64,000 nucleotides of DNA from Streptomyces chumphonensis (GTDB lineage Bacteria; Actinomycetota; Actinomycetes; Streptomycetales; Streptomycetaceae), in contig NZ_JACXYU010000009.1 of the NCBI RefSeq assembly GCF_014779715.1, forward strand, positions 124,001 to 188,000, read 5' to 3'. Of this stretch, positions 43,209 to 51,566 are shown in pieces; within the stretch, counting starts at the first letter, position 1; each line of letters opens with the position of its first letter. The position numbers and the translations under genes are program-made. The notes beneath the pieces are model-generated. The model was given only the letters and a program-made list of their open reading frames with translations. It searched no databases and had not been told where the DNA came from.

Positions 43209-44687
43209 ATGAAACGGGTCCGTACCGGATGGCCGGCTCGCCGCTTGGACCGGCGATCCGCTCCGGCGTCGCACACTGAGGTCCCCATCCGGCCGACGAC
43301 TCTCGACCAGAGCATCGAGTCGTGCGCGGCACACAGCGGCAAGCTGGTCGCCAACCGCGACCGCAGACGCGGCGAACTGGCGGAGGCGCTGCGGCAACTC
43401 CTCGTCGTCCACGCCCGGTCCTCGGCCGCGCCCGCACCCCGGGGCGGCCGGGGGTCGGGCTGGTCCAAGGAGTTCCCCGAGCTGCTGGACGCCCTGCTGG
43501 AGGCCGGGAACAAGGCGCTGTCCTGCTGGTCGGCGGCCGAGCTGCACCTCGCGCTGTCCATCACCGACGCCGTCCTGACCGAGCGGCCCGGCTCGCGGGC
43601 GGGCTGGCGGCTGCGCGCGCGGGTGCTGGAGGAACTCGGCGAGGACGCCGGGGCGATCGAGGCGCACGAACGCTACGTCGCGCTGTGCCGGGACGACGAC
43701 CTGGGCATCACCGCCCGCGTCGCCGGGCTGCGGGAGAGCGCCGCCCGACTGGAGGCGCTGCTGACGCTGCTGGCCGAGGAGTTCCCGCAGGACGCGCGGT
43801 GGCGCGGCGTCGCGCCGACCGAGCTGTGGGCCGAGGGCCTGGACCTGGACGAGCGGGGAGACCGCGAGGGGGCCGCCGCCCGCTGGGTGGCCGCGCTGCG
43901 GACGATGACCGCGGAGCGCTGGCCGTCCACCGAGGTCAGCGAGTCGCTCGACGCGTTCATGGACCACTACACGGCCGCCGCCGCCCGCCGCCCGGGCGGC
44001 CTCGCCGGGGCCGGCACCGTCCTGGCCCTGTACGCCGACCACGCGCGGCTGCGCGCCCAGGGCCCGGTGCCGGACCCGGACACCGGCACCGAGCTGATCA
44101 CCGTCGGCGACTTCCGCAACCTCGTCGCGGGCAAGAGCGTCTGCCTGGTCGCCAACTCGCAGAAGGTCGGCCGCGGCACGCTCGGCGCCGAGATCGACTC
44201 CTACGACCTCGTCGTGCGGTTCAACTCCTTCCGCATCGACCCGGCCGCCACCGGCAGCCGCACCGACATCCACGCCACCATCCACAAGCACGGCTTCAAC
44301 TGGGACCGCAAGGTCGAGACCCGGCTGGTCTTCGGCGGCCTCCAGGAGCCGTGGAAGCAGTCCGTGCGGCAGCGCCTGGTGCCCGGCGCCCAGCGCTACC
44401 TGGGCGACGCCTCGCTGCGCTGGCCGCTGCGCAACCTCGGCAAGGTGCCCGAGAGCGCGTGGCCGACCATCCCCACCAGCGGCTTCAACATGCTGTGGCT
44501 GCTGGACTTCCTCGACGTCAGCCCGACGCTCGACCTGATCGGTTTCGACTTCTACGCCACCGGTGCCTACCGGCTGGACGGCGCCATGAAGCTCCCCATC
44601 ACCTCCGTGCACGGATACCTCAGCGAGAAGGAATGGGTCATGGACCGGGCCACCAGCCGTACCGAAACGAGGATCTCGCTCAGATGA
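43209..44687 (+). CDS. Family 29 sialyltransferase-like glycosyltransferase
   Basis: A 492-residue protein. Residues 1-300 form an unrecognised, mostly helical, possibly TPR-like region (GSRAGWRLRARVLEELGEDA). The GT29-like domain starts at about 310: VCLVANSQKVGRGTLGAEID resembles the large sialylmotif, with DSYDLVVRFNSFR next. PTSGFNMLWLLDFLD (about 421) resembles the small motif, and LDLIGFDFYATG and HGYLSEKEW complete it. GT29 enzymes transfer sialic acid from CMP-sialic acid. Here a related nonulosonic acid (Kdn) may be used (inference). A TGGAGC site precedes the ATG. It ends in an ATGA overlap with the next gene. Confidence 0.82.
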   Translation: MKRVRTGWPARRLDRRSAPASHTEVPIRPTTLDQSIESCAAHSGKLVANRDRRRGELAEALRQLLVVHARSSAAPAPRGGRGSGWSKEFPELLDALLEAGNKALSCWSAAELHLALSITDAVLTERPGSRAGWRLRARVLEELGEDAGAIEAHERYVALCRDDDLGITARVAGLRESAARLEALLTLLAEEFPQDARWRGVAPTELWAEGLDLDERGDREGAAARWVAALRTMTAERWPSTEVSESLDAFMDHYTAAAARRPGGLAGAGTVLALYADHARLRAQGPVPDPDTGTELITVGDFRNLVAGKSVCLVANSQKVGRGTLGAEIDSYDLVVRFNSFRIDPAATGSRTDIHATIHKHGFNWDRKVETRLVFGGLQEPWKQSVRQRLVPGAQRYLGDASLRWPLRNLGKVPESAWPTIPTSGFNMLWLLDFLDVSPTLDLIGFDFYATGAYRLDGAMKLPITSVHGYLSEKEWVMDRATSRTETRISLR

Positions 44688-47038
44688 CCGCGTCCACCCC
44701 CGCGTCCCGCGCGGCCGGCGCCGCCCCCCGCCCCGCGACCGCCGGGCGCCGCAACCCGACCGGCAAGCGCCGCGTCGCCTTCGCCTCCTACGTCGACGAG
44801 AACTACCTGCCCGGGTTCCTCGCCCTGCTGCGCAGCCTCGCCCTGTCCAACCCGGGCGTGTGCGAGGACTTCGTCGTCCTCTACGACGACCTGCGACCGT
44901 CCTCCGTCGCGGCGATCCGCCGCCTCCACCCGCGCGTCGTCCTGCGCCGCGTGGACGACGCCCACTACGACGACTTCGTCAAGGGCGACCCGGAGAACTA
45001 CCTGATCCGCAAGGCGTACTTCATCCTCGACGTCTTCCGCATCCGCGACTACGACACCGTCATCACCCTCGACACCGACATGGTGGTCCTCGGCGACATC
45101 GGTGAACTCCTCGCCCTGCGCGAGGGACTGGCCGCCGTCCCGCAGTTCTTCCACGGGCAGCACAAGCTCAACAGCGGCCTGCTGGTCATCCAGCGCGAGT
45201 ACCTCACCGACGCCTTCTGCGCCCGCCTCGACGAGGTCGGCCGCAGCGGCGCCTACGAGCTGGACAAGCACGACCAGGGCATCCTGAACGCCGTCCTCGA
45301 CGGCGACTTCGTCCGCCTCGACCCGCGCTACAACTTCGTCAAGCGCAGGCTCACCGGCGATCAGCCCGTCCCCGACGACGTGGCCGTCCTGCACTTCACC
45401 GGCCGCCACAAGCCGTGGAACGGCGGCGAGAGCGGCTACACCCTCGCCGAGGAGGTCTGGCAGCGCCACGCCGTCAGCGACGCCGCCCTGGCCGCCCAGT
45501 ACCTGGCCCTGCCCGGCACCAAGCACCCCGACCTGCTGCTGCACTTCGGCCGCCGCGTCGTGGAGCGCACCGGCGACCCCGCCGTCGCGCGCCAGGTCGC
45601 CTCGGCCTGCCTGGCCACCGGCCGCTACCAGGAGGCCGTCGACGTCCTCACCTCCGTGACGCTGCCCGCCCGCAGCGCCTGGGCGCACGAGGTGCTGGGC
45701 ACCGCGCTCATGGCCCTCTCCCGCTACGAGGAGGCGCAGGCCCACCTCCTGCTGGCCACCGCCGACCCCAAGGGCGCGGCCAAGGCGTACGGACGCCTCG
45801 CCCAGCTCGCCTGGACACTGAACGACGACGCCGCCGCGCACCGCCACGCCGCCGCCGGCCTCGCCGTCGAGCCGGTCAACCGGATGTGCCGCATCCTGCA
45901 CCGCCGCACCCGGCCCGACGTCCGGCCCCAAGCGGACACCGCCCCGGCCGGGCAGCTCACGCACGTCGCGTTCTACATGGACCGGCAGGGCAACGCGGGC
46001 GACAAGCTGCTCCCCGAGTCCGTGCGGCTGTGCTTCGGCGCCGACACCGGCGAGCGGCGCTGGCACTCCCAGCACGCCCACCGGCTCTTCGACGAGGCGG
46101 CTCTGGATCGGGCAGGCGCCAGCCGGGGCGTCGTCGTCGGCGGCGGCGGGCTGTTCATCCCCGACACCGCGCCGAACGGCAACAGCGCCTGGCAGTGGAA
46201 CGTCCCCGACGCGCACCTCGAACGCCTCACGGTGCCGCTGGCCGTCTTCGCCGTCGGCTACAACGCGTTCGACGGGCAGTCCTACAGCCGCACCCGGTTC
46301 ACCGAGTCGCTGCGCCTGCTGGTCTCCAAGGCCGACTTCTTCGGGCTGCGCAACAGCGGTTCGGTGGAGAAGGTGCGCGACCTGCTCCCCGCCGAGCTGC
46401 GCGACCGCGTCCGCTACCAGCCGTGCCCGACGACGGTCACCCGCCACCTCGTCCCCGGCTGGCAGGACCCGGCCGAGCGCGCCGACACCGTCCTCCTCAA
46501 CGCCGCCTACGACCGTGCCGGGCTGCGCTTCGGCCACGACTACGAGCACTTCCTGGCCGAGACGGCGAAGGCCGTCCGCGCGATCGGGGAGCACGCGGAG
46601 GTGCGGTGCGTCGCCCACGCGCTGGAGGACGAGCGCATCGCGTTCGACCTGCGGCGCGCCCACGGGATCTCCCTCCCCGTCGTCCCGATGTACGACTGGG
46701 ACTGCGACGCGATCCGCGCCGAGTACGCCCGCACCCGGCTCGTCATCGGCATGCGCGGGCACGCGGGCATGATCCCGTTCGGCTGCGGCACGCCCGTCAT
46801 CAGCCTCATCTCGCACCCGAAGATGGCCTACTTCCTGGCCGACATCGAGCGCCCCCAGTGGGGCGTCTCCGTGCACGAGCGGGACCTCGGCGCCCTGTTG
46901 ACCGAACGGGCCGTGGGCATCCTCGATGACCACGCGGCCGTCGTCGCCGACGTCCACGGGCGCCAAGAGCAGCTGTGGCGCACCACGCGGGACAACATGG
47001 CGGCCATCCGCAAGGCGTTCGGGGAGACGGCCGGGTAG
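44684..47038 (+). CDS. Fusion of GT8 glycosyltransferase and polysaccharide pyruvyl transferase
   Basis: A 784-residue fusion. Residues about 30-260 are a GT8/GT-A domain: VAFASYVDENYLPGFLALLRS, LDTDMVVLGDIG with the metal-binding DxD at D130/D132, KLNSGLLVIQREY, and LHFTGRHKPW. Residues about 275-400 are TPR-like (ARQVASACLATGRYQEAVDVL). Residues about 425-784 are a polysaccharide pyruvyl-transferase domain: YMDRQGNAGDKLLPESVRLCF, VVGGGGLFIPDTA, GLRNSGSVEKVRDLLP, and TRLVIGMRGHAGMIPFGCG. It would add a sugar and a ketal pyruvate, giving an acidic residue without phosphate. The ATG overlaps the GT29 stop. A terminator follows. Confidence 0.88.
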   Translation: MTASTPASRAAGAAPRPATAGRRNPTGKRRVAFASYVDENYLPGFLALLRSLALSNPGVCEDFVVLYDDLRPSSVAAIRRLHPRVVLRRVDDAHYDDFVKGDPENYLIRKAYFILDVFRIRDYDTVITLDTDMVVLGDIGELLALREGLAAVPQFFHGQHKLNSGLLVIQREYLTDAFCARLDEVGRSGAYELDKHDQGILNAVLDGDFVRLDPRYNFVKRRLTGDQPVPDDVAVLHFTGRHKPWNGGESGYTLAEEVWQRHAVSDAALAAQYLALPGTKHPDLLLHFGRRVVERTGDPAVARQVASACLATGRYQEAVDVLTSVTLPARSAWAHEVLGTALMALSRYEEAQAHLLLATADPKGAAKAYGRLAQLAWTLNDDAAAHRHAAAGLAVEPVNRMCRILHRRTRPDVRPQADTAPAGQLTHVAFYMDRQGNAGDKLLPESVRLCFGADTGERRWHSQHAHRLFDEAALDRAGASRGVVVGGGGLFIPDTAPNGNSAWQWNVPDAHLERLTVPLAVFAVGYNAFDGQSYSRTRFTESLRLLVSKADFFGLRNSGSVEKVRDLLPAELRDRVRYQPCPTTVTRHLVPGWQDPAERADTVLLNAAYDRAGLRFGHDYEHFLAETAKAVRAIGEHAEVRCVAHALEDERIAFDLRRAHGISLPVVPMYDWDCDAIRAEYARTRLVIGMRGHAGMIPFGCGTPVISLISHPKMAYFLADIERPQWGVSVHERDLGALLTERAVGILDDHAAVVADVHGRQEQLWRTTRDNMAAIRKAFGETAG

Positions 47039-47075
47039 CCCGGCGGCCGGACGATCCCGGCACCACGCGCCACGA

Positions 47076-47116
47076 CCGGCCGCGGGCGGACCACAGGGGG
47101 GTCCACCCGCGGCCGG
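47076..47116. terminator. Bidirectional terminator after the polysaccharide operon
   Basis: 17-base arms at 47076-47092 and 47100-47116 pair with one mismatch around a 7-base loop, in the gap between the pyruvyl-transferase fusion (+) and the acyltransferase (-). Confidence 0.75.
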
Positions 47117-47141
47117 TCGGCCGTTTCCGCCCGGTCGGCCG

Positions 47142-48257
47142 TCAGCCCAGCAACCGCCGCAGGCCCAGCCGTCCCCACAGGAGGCTGGCACCGTAGGACA
47201 GGGCGATCACCGCGCCCAGCAGCCCGAGCAGCGTGCCGACGGCGGCGGCGCCGCCCAGGTCCGCCGACACCAGCGGACGCACCAGCTCCTCCACGAACAG
47301 CACGTGCACCATGTACGCGCCCATCGCCGCGTCCGCCAGCCGCCGCAGCGGCCCCCGCAGCCGCTCCGGCACGCGCCTGCGGCTGACGAGCAGCAGCACG
47401 CACGCCGTCATGAGCCCGACGAACAGATGCGCGTTGGGGATCACGTAGTGGATCTGCGTGTGGTACCAGAGGCAGCCCGCCATCGTCAGCGGCAGCAGCA
47501 CCGCGAAGGGCCACCGCCGGCCGCGCAGGACGGACCCGGGCAGCGCGATCAGCAGGCCGCCCGCGACGGCGTACACCAGCGAGTACGTGCCGAACCCCCA
47601 GCCGACGCGCGGCACCGCCCAGCCGGTGACCTCCCCGACCGTGGACAGCGTGCTCGGCGCCACCGCCACCGCCAGCAGCGCGACCCCGAGCTTCCAGGGC
47701 CGCTGCCCGTCCCTGAGCAGCACGGCGAAGGCCAGCACGGCGACGACCGGCAGGTAGGCGTAGAGGAACCACAGGTGGTAGGCGGGCTGCACGGAGGCGA
47801 ACAGCGAGTCCACCGCCAGATCGACCACCGGGTCGTCGTTGCGGTCCCGCGCCCACGCCCACACCAGGTAGACGCCCGTCCACACGAACAACGGCACGCC
47901 GGTGCGGACGATGCGCGTCCACATCCGCCCCTCGTTCCGGGGCGTCGCGCCGACCAGCACGCCCCACCCGGCGATGGCGAAGAACACCGGGACGGCGAAG
48001 GAGTTGACGGCCTCGAAGAAGTGGCCCGTCCAGTAGGCGCCCGCGCCGTTGGACCGGTCGTCGTCCACCGCGTGGATGAAGGTCGCGGCCACGTGCCCCA
48101 GCATCACCGTGCACGACGCCAGCAGCCGCAGCACGTCCACGTCGAACCGGTGCTCGCGCCCCCGCGTCGTCGCGGCGGGCGGGCCGTGTCCGACCTCGCT
48201 CGCTTCGGCCGCCGGGGCGGCGTCGTCCGGGCGGGCGGTGAGGGATCTGGATGCCAT
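47142..48257 (-). CDS. Membrane acyltransferase family 3 (sugar O-acyltransferase)
   Basis: A 371-residue multi-pass protein with about ten helices. The N-terminal motif RFDVDVLRLLASCTVMLGHVAATF carries the family-3 His (LGHV). Helices such as FAVPVFFAIAGWGVLVGA and WTGVYLVWAW follow, then ALLRDGQR and the C-terminal GAYMVHVLFVEELV. Family members O-acetylate surface polysaccharides. The start is ATG 48257 (MASRSLTARP), but its ribosome site is weak. A PHO-box-like element sits 86-118 bases upstream. Divergent from a second acyltransferase. Confidence 0.87.
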   Translation of the reverse strand: MASRSLTARPDDAAPAAEASEVGHGPPAATTRGREHRFDVDVLRLLASCTVMLGHVAATFIHAVDDDRSNGAGAYWTGHFFEAVNSFAVPVFFAIAGWGVLVGATPRNEGRMWTRIVRTGVPLFVWTGVYLVWAWARDRNDDPVVDLAVDSLFASVQPAYHLWFLYAYLPVVAVLAFAVLLRDGQRPWKLGVALLAVAVAPSTLSTVGEVTGWAVPRVGWGFGTYSLVYAVAGGLLIALPGSVLRGRRWPFAVLLPLTMAGCLWYHTQIHYVIPNAHLFVGLMTACVLLLVSRRRVPERLRGPLRRLADAAMGAYMVHVLFVEELVRPLVSADLGGAAAVGTLLGLLGAVIALSYGASLLWGRLGLRRLLG

Positions 48258-48342
48258 CGTCGTGTGCCGGTCCTGGGGGAGTGGGCGGGTGGGAAACCAA
48301 CTCCCCGAAGGAGTAGCCGCCCCGCCGGAACGCCGTGGACCC

Positions 48343-48375
48343 TGCGCGTGGCCCCCGGGTGAACGCGGGGTGTGC
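48343..48375 (-). promoter_or_regulatory. PHO-box-like direct repeats upstream of the minus-strand acyltransferase
   Basis: Read on the minus strand from 48375: GCACACCCCGC, GTTCACCCGGG, GGCCACGCGCA, three abutting 11-nt units. The middle unit matches the PhoP consensus closely, the first partly. Confidence 0.58.
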
Positions 48376-48439
48376 GGGGGCTTCTCCCCGCCGACCGGCG
48401 GGCGAACGCCGGGTGGTCCCCGGCCGCACCCGCCGCTCG

Positions 48440-48472
48440 GACCACCGCACGTGTACCCGCCGTTCACCCGGT
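48440..48472 (+). promoter_or_regulatory. PHO-box-like direct repeats upstream of the plus-strand acyltransferase
   Basis: Three abutting 11-nt units: GACCACCGCAC, GTGTACCCGCC, GTTCACCCGGT. Each has ACC at positions 5-7. The array ends 110 bases before the ATG. Confidence 0.65.
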
Positions 48473-48582
48473 GGCCGGACGTGCGCCATCTCCGGCACCT
48501 CGACGCGCGGCACAGTGCATCGGCCGGTCCGGACGGCCGGTGGAGTCCTCCGTCCCCGGTGTGCCTGGAGCCCGCGAGCCGC

Positions 48583-49713
48583 ATGAGCGTCCCTTCCCAC
48601 CCCCGGCCGTCGTCGCCCGCCCCCGCCACCGCCCGGGACCCCTGGTGGGACAACGTCCGCTTCATCGCCGCCACGCTGATCGTCGTCCTGCACACGGTCG
48701 GCAGCATCATGGCGCGCCACGAGACGCTGCACGCGTTCAGCGTCGCCACCTGGGCGCTGCGCGTCCCCGTCTTCGTCGTCCTGGCCGGGGTGTTCAGCAG
48801 CGGCGGGCCGCTCGGCGGGCGGCGGCTGCGCGGGCTGACGCAGTCGATCGCCGTCCCCGCCGCGCTGTTCAGCCTCCTGTACTCCCTGGAGGTCGTGGCC
48901 CTGGGCGGCACGTTCCGGCTGCACGTGACCCAACTGCCGTGGACGCTGTGGTTCCTGATGTCCCTGTTCTGCTGGCGGCTGCTGCTCCCACTGGTCGTGC
49001 AGCTGCGCCACCCCCTGCTCATGACCTCGGTGGCCGCACTCGCCGCCGGGTACGTGGAGACCTTGGGGATGGCCTACTCGGCCAGCCGGACCGTCGTCTA
49101 CCTCCCGCTGTTCTACCTCGGCTGGCGCCTCGGACAGGGCGCGCTGCGCGGCTGGTTCACCGCCCGCTGGAGCCTGCCCGTCGCCGCCGCCGGTCTGCTG
49201 GCCTCCGGCCTGGCCGGGCTGGCCTGGCACCGCGACGTGTCGGGGACGTGGCTGTCGATGCGCCACCCGTACACGGCCGAACCGCTCGGCCTGGAGTGGG
49301 CGTGGGTCGTCCGGCTGGCCGTCCTTGCCGTCGCGGCGGCCCTGGTGTTGTGCCTGCTACGGGTGACGCCGCGCCGCAGACTGCCGTTCGTCTCCACGCT
49401 GGGCAGCGCCGGGTTCACCATCTACCTGCTGCACCCGCTGGTCATCCTCCCGTTCCGGGAGACGGGCTGGATCGCGCGCGTCAACACGCCGTGGGAACAG
49501 GTCGGCCTGGTCCTGTGCGCGGTCGCCCTGGCCGCCGTCCTCGGCTCGCCCCCGGTGCGGTGGCTGGCCCGCCCCCTCGTCCGCCCCCCGATCACCCGCC
49601 TCTTCGCACCCCCACCCCCCGAGCCCGCCCCGCACCCGCCCGCCACCCCGTCGAGCCCCGCCCCGCCGCCGCTCCCTGCCCCCGGCCCCCCGACCCCGGT
49701 GACCCACCGCTGA
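48583..49713 (+). CDS. Membrane acyltransferase family 3 (second copy)
   Basis: A 376-residue multi-pass protein. It starts with WWDNVRFIAATLIVVLHTVGSIM, which carries the family-3 His (LHTV). About ten helices follow, and the last is SAGFTIYLLHPLVILPFRE. The C-terminal 45 residues are proline-rich (PPITRLFAPPPPEPAPHPPA). It is probably an O-acyltransferase of a surface polymer. It differs clearly from the divergent neighbour, so it is not a recent duplicate. The start ATG 48583 is chosen because the upstream frame is intergenic in character; CTGGAG lies 12 bases before it. Confidence 0.86.
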   Translation: MSVPSHPRPSSPAPATARDPWWDNVRFIAATLIVVLHTVGSIMARHETLHAFSVATWALRVPVFVVLAGVFSSGGPLGGRRLRGLTQSIAVPAALFSLLYSLEVVALGGTFRLHVTQLPWTLWFLMSLFCWRLLLPLVVQLRHPLLMTSVAALAAGYVETLGMAYSASRTVVYLPLFYLGWRLGQGALRGWFTARWSLPVAAAGLLASGLAGLAWHRDVSGTWLSMRHPYTAEPLGLEWAWVVRLAVLAVAAALVLCLLRVTPRRRLPFVSTLGSAGFTIYLLHPLVILPFRETGWIARVNTPWEQVGLVLCAVALAAVLGSPPVRWLARPLVRPPITRLFAPPPPEPAPHPPATPSSPAPPPLPAPGPPTPVTHR

Positions 49714-50192
49714 GCCGGAGGTCACGCCGCCCGTGACTTCACGCTCATGCCCGTGGGGCCCCTGGCCGATGAGCCGAGGCCGTCGGCTCGGACCCCGGCT
49801 TCACGGTGAGGGCCAGGCATCGGCTCGGCTCCGCAGTCACTGGGGGGTCACGCCCGGCAGGGCGTCGTTCTCGACGAGGCCCCGAAATCTCCCGTGGGCA
49901 TGACCCGCTCCAGCGTCCGAGGTTCAGCGGCTGACCTCGAACGACCGCCGTCCCGAGGAGGGGCTGCGGCTGCTTTCACACCGGTATGGCCGGTTCCGCA
50001 AGCCTTCGACATCGGCGGGCGAGGGGGTCGGTCCGTTCAGTGACGACCACCCGGCTGCGACGAGACGGGCGGCCATGGAACCGATACCGCTAGCGATCAC
50101 GACCAGTCGCCAAACCGGTCGGGTTCCTCGGACGACTGGCGACCGTTGAATACGCGAGCCCACCAGGGCCGGGGCCGGACGCCCCCAGCGCA
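49714..50192. other. Gene-free gap, possibly a decayed coding region
   Basis: No supported gene was found. A short minus-strand frame to 50316 is arginine/serine-rich and overlaps the next gene antisense, so it is not called. The gap is less GC-biased than its neighbours and may be the remnant of a lost gene. Confidence 0.4.
49771..49789 (+). terminator. Possible hairpin after the second acyltransferase
   Basis: GAGCCGA (49771-49777) and TCGGCTC (49783-49789) form a perfect 7-bp stem with a 5-base loop, 58 bases after the stop. Confidence 0.4.
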
Positions 50193-50780
50193 TCACCCCT
50201 CCCCCGATGCCACCCGGTCCCGCAGCACGTCGAAGGCGCGGCGCGTGGTACGGCCGTCCATCTGCCGCTTGATGTGCTCGGCGCACGCCTGCGGAGTGAG
50301 CACGGACGTGTCGCACTCGACGTCGTAGAGGCCGTGCGCGTGGACGACGGGGAGTTGGGCGGCGGCCTGTCCGACGCGCCGGTCGCCCCTGGCCCGTTCC
50401 CGACGGGCGAGTTCGTCCGGCGGGCAGTGCACGCCGACGAACGTCACGGCGAAGCCGTCCAGCACGCTGAGCAGGTCGGGCAGCCGCCAGGGACGGCTGA
50501 GCACCTGGTCGATGACGAGGTGGTTGCCCGCCGCCGCCATACCCGCGACCGCTCGATGGAACCCGGCCTGCGTCCGGCGTACCGCCTCCTCCTCGGACAC
50601 CGGTCCGGAGAGCGCGGCCCCGGCGCGCGGCAGCATGGCGTAGAAGCGGTCGACGCTCATCAGCAGGTGCGGCTCGTCGAAGAGCGTCACCAAGGCGTTC
50701 GCGATGCTCGACTTCCCCGAACTCGACGCACCGTTGAGCAGGACGATCCGGCCGGCCGGAACAATGGGGGCTTCGCTCAT
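50193..50780 (-). CDS. Chloramphenicol phosphotransferase-like kinase
   Basis: A 195-residue P-loop kinase of the CPT family: RIVLLNGASSSGKSSIANAL (Walker A GASSSGKS), LMSVDRFYAMLP, LVIDQVLSRP with the likely catalytic Asp, VTFVGVHCPPDELARRERARGDR, and VVHAHGLYDVECDTS. Streptomyces venezuelae CPT phosphorylates chloramphenicol 3-OH. Whether this protein uses chloramphenicol is uncertain; many homologues have other substrates. The start is ATG 50780 (MSEAPIVPA). Confidence 0.88.
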   Translation of the reverse strand: MSEAPIVPAGRIVLLNGASSSGKSSIANALVTLFDEPHLLMSVDRFYAMLPRAGAALSGPVSEEEAVRRTQAGFHRAVAGMAAAGNHLVIDQVLSRPWRLPDLLSVLDGFAVTFVGVHCPPDELARRERARGDRRVGQAAAQLPVVHAHGLYDVECDTSVLTPQACAEHIKRQMDGRTTRRAFDVLRDRVASGEG

Positions 50781-50895
50781 CACCGCACGATACCGACAGC
50801 CGTCACGCGCGCTGCGTCGAGCGTCAACCTTGGGAAACGCGGGGTTCACTCGGGAGTCGTCACGCGTTCAGGCGGGGTAGGTGCGCGGTGGGGGC

Positions 50896-50948
50896 GGGAT
50901 ATCCCATCGCATGGTGTTCTCGCAGGTCAGCGCGTGGGACGTCCCACG
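50896..50948. promoter_or_regulatory. Two palindromes upstream of the peptidoglycan-binding protein gene
   Basis: GGGATATCCC (50896-50905) and CGTGGGACGTCCCACG (50933-50948) are perfect palindromes sharing the GGGAY-RTCCC core. Their centres are 40 bases apart, about four helical turns. They lie 117-169 bases before the ATG. The bound factor is unknown. Confidence 0.5.
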
Positions 50949-51064
50949 TCGGCGTCATCTGCCCGGCAGGGGTTGCGACCGCGTTCCGCAGCTCAGCAGG
51001 CTCGTGACGGGCCCGACGATCCGGCGGAGCCCTCCGCACACCCGGCCGTACCGACAGGAGCACC

Positions 51065-51493
51065 ATGAATCTCCGCGCCAAGTCCGTGTCCGTCCTCGGG
51101 GTGGCGGCGGTCGCCGCCACCACCCTCGTCGTGCTGCCCGCGGGTACCGCGCACGCCGCCTACCCGAAGTGCAACAGCAGCAAGGCCATCGACACCAGCC
51201 ACGGAACCGTCCGCCAGCCCTACTACACGGGCACGGGTTCCCGGAACTGCGTCATGGGCGTCGGTGCCGACAACGGCGCGGTCCGGCGGCTTCAGTACGT
51301 CCTCGTCCACTGCTACAACCGTGACATCGGCATCGACGGCGTCTACGGGGCGAACACCAGGAACGCCGTCCGGTACGTCCAGCAGTTCGAGGGGCTCGCG
51401 AGCCAGGACATCGACGGCGTCTACGGGCCGCTGACCCGCAAGGCGATGAAGTGGCGCACCAACACGGGCATCTGCTTCCGCCCGGCGGTCTGA
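51065..51493 (+). CDS. Secreted peptidoglycan-binding protein
   Basis: A 142-residue secreted protein. The signal peptide is MNLRAKSVSVLGVAAVAATT then LVVLPAGTAHA with an AHA-A cleavage site. The mature part has a PG_binding_1 repeat: VRRLQYVLVHCYNRDIGIDG, VYGANTRNAVRYVQQFEGL, IDGVYGPLTRKAMKW. Cysteines at several positions could form disulphides. It binds cell-wall peptidoglycan but carries no catalytic domain. A GACAGGAG ribosome site is clear. Confidence 0.9.
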   Translation: MNLRAKSVSVLGVAAVAATTLVVLPAGTAHAAYPKCNSSKAIDTSHGTVRQPYYTGTGSRNCVMGVGADNGAVRRLQYVLVHCYNRDIGIDGVYGANTRNAVRYVQQFEGLASQDIDGVYGPLTRKAMKWRTNTGICFRPAV

Positions 51494-51566
51494 GCCGCGA
51501 GGGGCCGAGCGGACGGCCGGGGGCGGGTACGGGGAGGCCGCCCCCGGCCGCAGCGCCGTCCGGGGC

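Larger units (their letters stand above)
48258..48582. other. Divergent regulatory region between the two acyltransferase genes
   Basis: No gene is seen. The region contains one PHO-box-like array on each strand (48343-48375 and 48440-48472), whose GTTCACCCGG cores are inverted to each other. Confidence 0.6.

Noticed and set aside
49924..50316. Minus-strand 130-codon frame
   Set aside because: Overlaps the CPT-like gene in another frame, is Arg/Ser-rich and shows no domain; the gap was left without a gene.
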